This document shows positions 22,301 through 34,300 of a DNA stretch of 64,000 nt, piece after piece. The notes beneath the pieces were generated by a model. That model was not told the origin of the DNA. It was given only the letters and a program-made list of their open reading frames with translations, and searched no databases. The number at the start of each line of letters is the position of its first letter. The first letter of the stretch is position 1. The translations under genes and the position numbers were made by a program. Source of the DNA: Paramacrobiotus metropolitanus (lineage: Eukaryota > Tardigrada > Eutardigrada > Parachela > Macrobiotidae); contig NW_026570234.1 in assembly GCF_019649055.1 (NCBI RefSeq), positions 1,674,001 through 1,738,000 of the forward strand, read 5' to 3'.

Positions 22301-25300
22301 TTTTCAATGTCATTGCGCCAGAGTCAACACGGAATGCTGACAAAAAGCGTTGCGCGGTGTTTGTTTTCATTGGCGCGATTGGTTTGCGCAGCAGCAAATA
22401 GTGTTGGAGCCATTTCAATACCGCTATTACAGCTCTATTTAGCGCCTCATTATGCTGGTCGCTTTGTTGAAAAAATCCAGAAAAAATGAACAGGGTGCGG
22501 CTGAATGCATAAAATGTTTGCTGATTACGTGATTTCACTGATTTCGTTGGCTGCGAAGTGTGCCGGAAGCCGTTGACTTATTGTTGTGTGTTTGGTTTTG
22601 TTGATCGTACGGGTGATGCGAATTTGCTGAGCGGCATGTGGCCGGTTTTTTTGTACCCAAGTTGTATTTATTTTCACAATTCTGCATGTCGTTTCCTGGG
22701 AAAAATGTAACAATTTTTAAATAGTGGCGCGTGGTAAATTTTTTTTATTAAATAATTTTCCCGCACAACGACCAGTTTTGCCAATTTTAAACTTTCTACA
22801 CAGATTCAGTTGACTGTGTTTACTGCTCTTATCAGGGTCCTTCTTTACAGCAACTAAAATAATATTGTGAAATAAATCAGAAAGTTTTTTTTAATACTTT
22901 CCATTTTATTTCAAATAATTCTGAATTTTTTTGTCGTTTCAGGTTGTTTTTTATTGCAGATTCTGGGTTGATTTTCTCGTACAGCTTGTAATTTTTGTAA
23001 AGGCTGAATTCGTACTTGTACTCGCTTCGTATTTTGCTTGCTTCGAGGATTATCTACGAAGTCGCTGTTGAAGTGAAATGAAAAATTGTAAAATAATTCT
23101 TGTATTTTTTTATCATAGGAAACGGTTGTTGTGCCTGACGCGTGGCCGTGTCCGGCCTCGGAGCCCCCGCCGCCCGTCCCGGCCGGTGTCGCCGGTCCGC
23201 CGTGTCCCTTTCCCTGGGCCGTAGTGCCGCCATGCCAGCGGCTGCAGCAGATTGACCGCGAGCTGTCCAAACTGCGCCAGCTACACTATTTGACCGAGGT
23301 GGGTCACTCGTCACATATTCAGTCACCGATGAGTAAAATTCCTTCAATTAAAATATAAAAAATCCCTAAGATAAAAGATGAAAAAAGCCTTAAATAAAGA
23401 TGGAAAGGTCCCCTTAAATGAAGATGACAGAAATTCTCTAAATAAAACTGAAAAGAATGCCTTAAATAAAGATGAAAAACCCCCTTAAATGAACTTGAAA
23501 AAAGGGACTGGGAAAATTAAGAATAATCTCCTTAATAAAGAGGGAAAAACTCTTTAACGATAATGAAATTCCTTTGAAGAAATACGAAAAATTTCTTTAA
23601 ATTAGAGGACAAAGTTCTTGAAGATGAAGAAAATACCTTAAAATAAGGATGAAAAAGCCCGTAAATACGGTTAAAAAAAGTCCGGAAATAATCGAATTGT
23701 TTTTCACAGCGTGATAAAGCCATGAAGTCCGTGTCGAGCGGGTCCAGCAGCGCCAGCGCCGTCGGGACGGCCACCGTGCGGCCGCGCCGCCCGACGGAGG
23801 AATTCAATGGCCACGCGGCGCCCCCGCTGCCGCACCATGCCGTGCCCGCGCTCAGCGAGGGCTCCGTGCTCCTTCTGCAGGTCAGTGGCGGATTTTTACA
23901 TTCTTGTCGGTTTTTTTTTCAACATTCGCTGTTTTATCACGATTCTTTTTCATGGTATGTAATCCTTCATAAAATCCAAATTTCGTTGGCAATATTTTCA
24001 AGTTTTTTTCACAGCAGTTTCTGTAGTTCCTTATCGAAAAATAATTTTGTTCAATTGCGGTTTTAATTTATTTTTATTTCGTATATTGTAAATGGCTTGA
24101 AGGGCATGGATTACGTAGTGTTGCGGCTAATCAGTGTTCACGGTTTCGAATCGTTATACTATGTTAAATGCTTGTTTCGCAATGTTTAATGGCTGTGTAG
24201 GTTCTGTTTTTAATATAGAACAGTTTATTTCACCAATCCAATCCTTTTTCGCAAACATTATTTTGCAGATCGGTGTAATTAATTTTAAAATTTAATAAGT
24301 TGGCACTCCAGTATTTTCTTGTATTAGCGGAATTTTTGTATGATTATTTTACTTAAGATACTTTTAATTTGTTTGGTACGAATTTTCTTTAATATTGGCA
24401 CAACAATTTCAGCGACTACACATGAAAAAACTAATTAATAAAATTTGTTTTTGAATTTTTTTAAATACAGTATACGGCAAGTTGCGTCGTTGACTGTATA
24501 ACGTAGTTCAGTGGCTACCGCTTCGCGTTCTCATAGCAAAATTTGTAAGCATTATGTTTCAACAATTACGGTGCTTAATTTCGTTTTGCGCGATTTAGTT
24601 GCCATTTAGATTTTATTTTTTTAAATAGATAAAGTTAAATTCGTTCAGAATTTCACGATTTTCCAATAATTTGTCCTCTCACAATAATTACGTCGTGTTT
24701 TTTACGATTCCGAAATTCTATTTTTATTCTCTTTAAATTGCAGATAAATTGTGCTTATTTTCTCTATTTTTAACGTTACTTTAGTGAGGAATTTGATGGT
24801 TTTTCGGTTTATTGCTTGCACGATAATTACGTCGTTTTTCAACCATCTCCGCTAAAACGCGGGCAATGCTGATGGAGGGCGCGCAGATGGTGACTGTATT
24901 TTTTTCTGACTGTTTCCGGTGCAGCGTGAGTCATTCATGGAGCTGTTATCGAAGCTGCCGGCGTCGATCGACCTGCTGCTGACCCTGAGCACGTCCCCCG
25001 AGAACTGCCTGGCCCTGACGCACTTCAGCGCCATCCCCGTCGTCGTCGAACTGATCCACGACGCCGGCCAGGGCTTCAGCGCCGCCGGCGGGCGGGAGGT
25101 GCGCGACAAGGCCGAGCGCGTCCTCAACCAGCTGGTCATCAGCCAGATCGAGGACAAACGCTGCCGCCGCGAGGTCTTCGTGCTGCGGATGCTGGAGAAG
25201 CTCCGGCAGTACTCGTCACGGGTGCTGTACCAGCCGCAGAGCCTGACCAAAGGTGCGTGGCAAGTTGGGAGAAATATACTGGGAATTTTGCATAATATAG

Positions 25301-28300
25301 GACATTTTATTTTGTTAATTTTATTTTAATAATTTTAGGGTAATTTATTTTAATTAAAAGTTAATTTAATTTATTTTAATTTATTTTCATTTTAATAATT
25401 TTCTTTTATGTTAAATTTATATGGGAAATTATTTTTGAAATTGTGGTTATTATGTAATTTGATTTTTAAAATAATTTTGCAGTTACCGTGCAAATTAAAA
25501 TTAAATTCGTTAAATTTCTTCTGAATTTTTTGCTTGGTGTACACTATACAGATACTGGCAGCTGGGTTAATGGAGTGTGGCATAACGTAGTACTGTGGCT
25601 ACTGCAACTTTTAAAGCGTTCTGTCTTTTCCAGTCGCATTCTGTTAAGAGTTTTGTGAGGTCACATTTAATTGATTCGCGCGATTTAATTGCTATTTGGA
25701 TTCCGTTTTTGTATTTAAGTTTTTCTGTTTGTATTTTGCCCCTTCGTTTTTGTACATTTACATGAGCAAGGAATTTTATGATATTTTGCCGAAATATTGT
25801 GACTAATTTTATTTTTTTGCTATTAGAAACACTGAAATTATTTAAAATTTAATTACCTATTTAGCATAAAATACACCAACATTCCAAAATGAAATTATTT
25901 ATTTGATGTAAAGGAACGAAATATTTTTTGTCTATTTTATGAAGGTTTGTTTGTTTACATTATTGTATTTATTTTAGTCTTTTGTTGATTTTATCATTTG
26001 TTGGGTGAATAAATAATTTTATTATTTGGTTAGTTTAATGGCTTAATCGCACAATAACGAGCGATATCGTGGTAATTCTTGTGACGTACAATACATATAA
26101 ATGAGGGAGACCTGCCGGATTATTTTAAATTTTTATTGAAAAATTTTATCAAAACGTTTTTTTATAATTTTTTTTAATTTTAACGATTAAATTGCTGCAA
26201 ATTATCGTTGTTTCCAATCCGGCAATCTTATAGACGAGGGAGACCTGCCGGGTTTTCTTTTTATTTATCAAAAAAATTTTATCAAAAGGATTTTTTTAAT
26301 TTTAACGATTAAATTGCTACAAATACAAATGATCGTTATTTTCATCCGGCATAATTACAGACGAGGAGGACCTCCCGGATGCCTTCCCCGTCCCGGCGTT
26401 GAGCGCCCTGTGCGAGAAGACCTTCGAGGCGGACTACCGGCACACCTTCTCCTATTTAGGCGGCGTGCAGGCCGTGGCGGAGGTGCTGACGGTCAACTTT
26501 GAGCGCTACGACCACACCACGTCCCGCTACCACGCCAACATCCGCAAATACGCTTGTTTAATTTTGACCAACGTCACCTGCGGCGACGGGATCAAGAAGG
26601 CGGTGCTGTGCACGTCGCGCCGCTTCCTGGACGTCCTGGCGCTCCTGCTGACCGGCGGCCCGGAGGATCTCCGCGGCAAGACCGCCGCCGTGGTGCGCAA
26701 TCTCAGCTGGAAGGCCGACGTCCACAGCCAGGAGAAACTGCGCGAGGCCAAGGTGGGCAGCGGGGAATGTGGCACGGCCGTTATTATATAATTGAATTTT
26801 TACGAATTTATATGGAATTAATTCCCTTTTATTTGATGGATTATTAATTTATTGTTTCTTTGAGCAAGAGCAGTAATTTTTACCTTTTATTGTAGGTTTA
26901 TCGTTACCGTTTTCGTTTCTTATTTTGCCGGTTTTATAGTAAATAAATTGTATATTATTAAATTAAATAATATTTTTTCCTAATATTTTTAAAGGATTTT
27001 TTTTTTCAAAAAAAGCATCAACTGATTTTTGACCAGGAAGAACCCCGATATCCCCGGATATAAGTTCGTATTTGGAGCAATTAATTAATGGAGTAAATTA
27101 AAAAATAAAGTAATTTTTGATAAGAAATTAAATTTGCATTCTCGTTGTTAACTGGCTATTGGGAGAAAAAAATGCCGGAGAATTTAGGGGATTTTTCTGA
27201 TTATGGATGCTTTTCCATCCGGTGTGCTGTAGATTGTGCCGGCGTTGTTGCGGGCGCTGATGAAGGCGGAGCAGGCGGAGAACCACCTGGTGTCGATGCT
27301 GTGCGCGCTGAACAATCTGTCGGCGCACTGCGACGAGAACAAGAACGACATGTGCGCCTACGAGGGCGCACTGGCGCGGCTGGTCGGCCTGCTCAAGCAC
27401 AAACCCGCCACGGATAAACTCGACGTCCCGGAGAACGCCGGCTCCGTGCTCTACCGGTTGTCCAAGATTATTGCTCACCGCGAAGATTATCGACAGGTTC
27501 GTAACACATCCGCTGAATTATTCCCCATTTTTTCTTACATGTTTTCTTTAAATAATGCACGCACATATTAATATTTGCAAAGCTTTTTCTGAATTTTTAA
27601 TGCTGTTCATATTTCAGGGGATTTATTCTCTCGGTTATTTCTTAGATTTCTCGAAATAATACCGGACCTGTGAAAATTATATATTTATTATTATCTACAT
27701 ATATATGTATATATATATATATTTTCACAGTTAAATAAAATATTTGCACATAATGTTCTTTAATTTTATTTTATTGCTGATCTACTTGTGAATTTCTCGG
27801 GATTAGCGAAACAACCTCCGAATATCTGAATATCGTCTACATTATTTTCAAAATTAAACAAAATATTTACAAATTTTTTCGTAATTTTATTTTTGTAAAA
27901 TTTTGTTATTCATAATTTTTTCTTAATTTTCTTCCTAATTTTATTTTATTAATTTGCGTATTTCCTGTAGATTCTACGGGACCACCAGTGTCTGGACATC
28001 CTCGTGGAGCACCTGCGCTCCCCGCACCTGGGCTGGGTGAGCAACGCGGTGCGCATCATCTGGGTGTTGAGCAGTCGCAGTCTGGAAGATCAGCAGCATC
28101 TGTGGGATGTCGGCGCCGTGACGCTGCTGCAAACCCTGTCCACATCCAAATACCCGGCCATCGCCGAGGGCAGCGGCCGCGCCTTCCGCCACCTGATGGC
28201 CGCCGTCCGCGGGGAGGGCGGCCGCACGCGCAGCCTGCAGTCGCATGCCTCCGTGCCCAGCAGTCCGCTGGTGGCGCGCCAGGAGAGGGGGCATCCGGCC

Positions 28301-31300
28301 AATCGCTCGTTGCGGGATTTTCACCGGTTTAGGAGACCGGATGTCCCGCCGCCGCAACAGCAGCAGCCGCGGCCCATGATGAATCTCGTGGATAATATTG
28401 CCAGACAGGTAGCTGACGGAAGTTTCTTGAATTAGTTTTTTTAAAAATCTCCAACATGTCTATGAAAATAAAATATGTTAATAAAACGGTAACGAGAAAA
28501 TGCGTAGGTGATTTAAATATTAATATTAATAAGAAATAATAGGCCTGTGATAAATCTCGTGGATTATATTGCGCGACAGGTAACGACAAAGATTCGTCTA
28601 GTAGGATAAAATTAATAGTTCCCGAAAAAGTCGGTTGCAAGAAAATAAATTAAAAAATACTATCGAGTAGATAGATAATTCAATTAATAAAATAAATTTA
28701 AAAAAATAGTGCTCGTATAATAATACTGCGCGACAGCCGACAGGACACGATTGGTACAGATTTCTGCCGAATAAATTACAACTCCCAAATAAGGTCTAGT
28801 AAAATACCTAATTAAAAAACTAATGAACAAGAAATCCTAATAAGAAAATAGCTAAGCTCAGATGTTACTGAATTTTTTGAAAAAGCGAGGGAATTTATGG
28901 TGAATTGGAAAGTTTATTTTGCAGTTATGATAAGGACAGACCTTAGTGTGCGACTGTGCGGTTTCGTAGTATATTGGCTTTACATAAATCAGCATCGCTT
29001 GCATATTATGGCTATATATTGTTCCTTGTGATCATACAGAATTTGTTACTCTGTGTTTTAAGATATTTTTTCCAAAATTATTTCTCGCATAGAACATAGA
29101 AACGCGAAGAAAATAGGTGCGAAATTAATAAGAACGTCCGGAATAGAGAAACTCTGCACGGATAGTGAATAAAATATATAACATTTTTGGGATGATCGTT
29201 AGAAATAAGTTAAAATTATTTTTTTGCTGAAAGTGAGAAAAATTAAAACAAAATAAATATGGATTGGAAAAATTAGGCAAATTCAGGAAAATAAATAAAT
29301 GCAAATCACGGACGCCTACAACCCCGGGTGAAAAACATTCAAAAAACCTTGACTTCGAATTATTTGATGGAAGAAATTGCTGCAAACAAATTACAGAAAA
29401 ATTCTAGAATGGTAAATTTTCTAGTGAACAAATTTTTAAAAATTTATAGGTAGCCGGTGGTGAGACGCAGCCCTCCCCACCCACCAGCCCCGTGGCCCCC
29501 GCCCACCCCGCCACCCTGTACGACGCCGACGAGCCCAGCGACCTGGACGTGCCCGGCACCTGCGACGAGTTCGTGGACTTTACCCGCAAACAACCGCGCC
29601 AGCTGGACGACTATAGCGCCCCGGAGACCGTCACCCGCTTCAGCACCGAGCGCACCCCCAAACCCCGCCCCGGGACCGCCGGCACCCCGCTGCGCAGCGT
29701 CCTGCACACCACCGCCATCTCCACGGTGGGCTCGCGGGGCTCCAGTCCCGATTCGGGGCCGGACGTGCCCACCCCGGCGATCCGTGGCGGGGAGGACGCG
29801 ACGGAGTATAACAGTTGCGTGGCGAGCGGGACCATGTCGCCGAATAATCTCATGACGGAGATGGAGCGGGATGCGTTCTTTGATGAGATCCCGCCGTCGC
29901 CCAGCTTGATGAACCGGTCGCCGCGGGCCAGGACGGGAAGGCGGAGGATGCTGCCCACCCCGCCCGTGGAGCGGCCGGGCGGGAGGGCGGAGGCGGGGTT
30001 TAAGGAGGACGGGGTGGAGGAGAAGCCGGTTGTCTATAAGGATGAAGGTAAGGGTGAGGACAAAAAAAGCTGGAGAAATTAACAGAAGAATTATTTTAAT
30101 TAGATTTTATCCTGGATTTTTTGGCTGCGATTTTTAAAAATTATTTAAATTATTACAATTTTTTAAATTTTTTGGCTGCGATTTTCAGGATTTTATCCTG
30201 GATTTTTTGGCTGCGATTTTTAAAAATTATTTAAATTATTAAAAATTTTTATAATTTTAGGCTGCGATTTTCAGGATTTTATCCTGGATTTTTTGGCTGC
30301 GGTTTTTAAAAACTTTAAATTAGAAAAGTACTCAGAAAATTCTGTTGAAAAGTATTTTTTAAGGAGTTGGATAAATTACCCACCAAATTATTCTGATTTT
30401 ATGTCTTTATTAACTGGGATTTTTAGATCTTGTAGATTAAAAAAGTGATGCAGAAAATCGTGTTAAAAGTACATATTTACCGAATCGATAAATTACCCGC
30501 AGAAATTAATTTTATTTACATTGTATGACATACATTTTTCAAACTGCGATTTCGGAATTTTTATTGGAAACCGTGCAGCAGAAATTCTGTTGTAAACGGT
30601 AACTGTTTAAGAGACGGATAAATCTTCTGCCAAAATTAATATAAACTTTTTGATGAGGTATTTGTTGAATGAGATTTTATGAGGTTTAAATTGAAAGGTG
30701 GTACAAATCCTTGTGGAAAAAATGCCGGTTTGTAAATACATTTCTTAGTTTACTGCACATTTAACTGATATTATCAAAATAATGTTCTTCTTTTTCGAAA
30801 TCATTTAAAATCATTGAGAAAATTTTCGTAATTTATATTGTACCAGTTTTTCCTTTTTCTGAAGAATTTCTTTCTCAATTTTTAACGGTTACAACCAGAC
30901 ACTATTGTTTAAAAATTAACTAGTTAACCTGTGAAAAAATGATCTTCTGAAACTGCGAGAAAATCGTATACGATTGCTTCCAAATTCAAGCCTTACTTGT
31001 GCAAGCTGGCGGTAGATAGGGAACGTAGTGTAGTGTAGTGGTTCTTACTTACACGCGTATGGTAGTGACCGTGCATAATGAATAATCAGCGCCTTTCTTT
31101 GCGTTGGATGAACACTTTGTATTGCATAAATTTTTCCTTTCTGTTGAATATTTTGTACATGAATATTTTTTTATTTGACTGTTTGATAATCGTTTAAATA
31201 TGTATACTTAAAATACTGTATATTGTGTCGGAGAAATATTTATTCTGCCGTTTGTCCTGTCAGTATCGTGTGCAATTATTGTGTTTATATTTCTAGAGTG

Positions 31301-34300
31301 TTTTTCTTTATTGGCAGGCTTATCGAAAGCCACGTCGCTGAGCAGTATCGTCTCCTCGTGCCTGGTGGCCACCCACCCACCCCCCAAACCCCCGGCCCCC
31401 GCCGCGGGCGCCCCGCACCCCCCGCTGCCCAACGGCAGCGACGCCGCCTATATGAATTTCGCCCGCCACCTCACCGACCAACAGACCTCCACCCCGCTGC
31501 GCCCCGCCCCCTCCGCCGGCGCCCCGAACCCTCGCCCCCCGTCGCCGAGAAAAAAGAGGAGGAGGAACGGAAACCGGCGCAGTTTAATGTGCTGGAGGGC
31601 TTCGCGGAGCTGAAGAAGAAGGTGGCGGAACGCAAAGCCATCGTCGACGCGGAGAGCAGTCCGCTGGTCAACGGGGAGCGCTGCTCGCCGGAAGCGGAGA
31701 AAAACGGGAAGATTGTGGAGAAGGACAAGGAGACGGGCGGGTTTAATGTGGCCAGTAGTTTCGCGCTGCTGATGAATTCGGTTAATGAGAAGAAGGCCAA
31801 AGCGGAGACGCCGGGCAAAGTGGAAGAGCCGGTGGTGGTTGTGGAGAAGAAACCGGAAGAAGAAGAAAATCCGATAAAGGTAAAAAATAATTAAATTTAT
31901 TTGACAGAAATAGGCGGGTTAAAATCGGTTTACTTCTGTAAAAATGTGTTGTTAATTCGTTAATGGTAAATAAAATAATTCTTAGTACCTAAAATAATTA
32001 AGTTAAATGGAAATGATTATTAAATTTTATTTTTCAAAAATATGGGAATTTCGTGCCTAATTAAAAAATATGGGAATTTCGGTGAAAAAAGTTCTGTCAT
32101 TTTAATTTAGTTGATGCCGATGGCAACTAAAATGCCAACTAAAATTAATCAGATAATTAAGGTAAATTAAATGGTTAACAGGATTTTTTTCTCCAAAATT
32201 GGGAAACCGATATCTAGTTAATTCGGTCAAAAAATGTTGCTGATGATATGATGCAACGGAAGTAGAATAAACTCGATATTTTTTGTGGTAATATTTTTTT
32301 CTGGGGAAACTTCTGTCTGTTCAAGTTTTCCCTTTGGAAGCCACATTGCTACGATTATCCGTTGACAATTACGACGACACTTATCGTCTGACCACCACAG
32401 TATATTTTCCACAATAATTTATCATCAAAGAAATTTAACCGTAATTTTGAAGGGGATCAAAATCTCAAAATCTCCCTACTGATTTTCACGCCGTTTCTTT
32501 TAAGACGTTGCCATTTTTTATTGCCCGTACGTGTTCTGTTGATTTCGTAGGCGGCATGAGTTCGATTTTCCGATGAGAAACACAACGACACTCCTTTACT
32601 AGCTACGGCACTGTGTTATTAATATTATTGAGAATTTTGAAAGTTCAAGTAATTTCGTATTTCGATAAAAAAGAAAATGTTCATACACATTACACACTGC
32701 AGTATTTTTTAATCGGGTCGGCTGAATGCTTTCTTACTAATTTCGTTTTACCCAAGCCACAAGACTACGATTCTCCGTTCACGCATGCCAAGATGATCAG
32801 CGAAACATTTATTCGAATTTTTTCAAAAAAGACCGGCAGCAGAAACCGAAATAAAAGCATTTTCCCAGATTGAAACAATTAAAATTTGAAATAAATTAGT
32901 TTTAATACAATTTTACTTGAAGGAGACGACGGAAAAAGTGGAAGATGAAGGATACAGCGAGGTCTCCCCGAAAACCGAAGAAAAATTAAAAGAAAATGGT
33001 CAGAAGGAGGAGAAAGCCGACGGGAAGAAGAAGGTCAAGGAAAAAAGCCCCTCCGTCGAGAAAAAACCCTTGGAACCCATCGCGGAGACAGCGGAACTCC
33101 CGCGGGAGGTCTCCGTCGTCCCGGAGCCCCGCCCCGAGCCGACGGCGTCCACCTCGACGGTCGTGGAGGACGACAACAAACTCTTAGCCGACTGCATCTA
33201 CGCCGCCATGCCCGTCCGCAAACCAGTGCACCCGGTCAAAACGGACAAGAAACGCCGCCCGAAACCCCCGAATCCCCGTTTAGCGGCCGCCGGGAAGACC
33301 TCCTCGCGCCACCGCCGCATCGAGGACGCCATGAAACGCACCGCCAGCGAGGGAGGCGCCGGAAGTCCCGCCGGACACCCTCCAGGATCCGGGAGTCCCG
33401 CTGGACACCTCCGGGGTCCGGGAGCCCCGCCGGAGACCCTCCGGCCAGTCAGAGCGGGATGCTGCGGTCCAAATCCGTCGGGGATCGCGCCGGGTTGCGG
33501 TTGGAATTAAAAAGGGATGAGGCGACGTCCCCGTTGGATGGGGAGGAGGAGGTGAACGGGGGGAGGGACGGGAGTTCGCCGGATCTCGGGGATTTGTTGG
33601 ATGGACGCCGGGAGTGCGCCGTGGAGTCGCGGTTCACGTCCGAGGAGGAGGGGGACAAGGAGGAGGCCGGGAGACGGCCGCGGATTGTCAAGCCGGTCCG
33701 GTCGAGTGGCGGGAGTGTGGATGGCGGCGGGAAGAAGGCGGAGAAGGGCCGGATGAAAAAGAGCGGGGTGCCGGCGCTTCCCACGGGTACGGCGAATTTT
33801 TCTGTATTTTTCAGAAATTTTATTATTCAAAAATATTGATGAATATTACAGTACTGCCTGCTTTTATGGAACATTTATTTAAAAAATCATTTGGATTATT
33901 GCGAATTTTGCACGTAATTTTTATGTGATTTATTGGTAACTAATGTTTTTCATTTTTTCGGTAGCAGGTTTGAAGCCGCCGAGTATTCGTGGCGGCGGAC
34001 TGGTGATCACGCATTCGGCCGAGAGCTCGCAGGGTCCGGCGTCGGACAGCATGGAGGAGGCGGCGCCCATGCGCATCGTCAAGCAGGGAACGTTCACCAA
34101 GGACCGGCCCAGCGGGATGGTGCCGGTCATCTTGCCGGATGTCGGCGGATCGCCCAACGTAAGGAACAAGCATATCAACTGCGAAAAACTGAGTACTGTA
34201 CTGCAGTGAAATCACATGGGAAGCGCGGCATAGGAGATTCCTGTGTTATACGAGCCGGCGATCGCTGTTAAGAGTTGTTAAATTTAGTAGTATAGTGGCT

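Noticed and set aside
29457-29855. Pro-rich 132-codon frame overlapping APC exon 9
   Set aside because: Shadow frame of GC-rich coding sequence; the phase-0 frame from 29450 continues the APC protein.
31223-31894. A 223-codon frame read as one protein from 31223
   Set aside because: Its first part is intron and out-of-frame APC exon 10. Only the portion from about 31510 is the real APC frame, after the suspected one-base loss.
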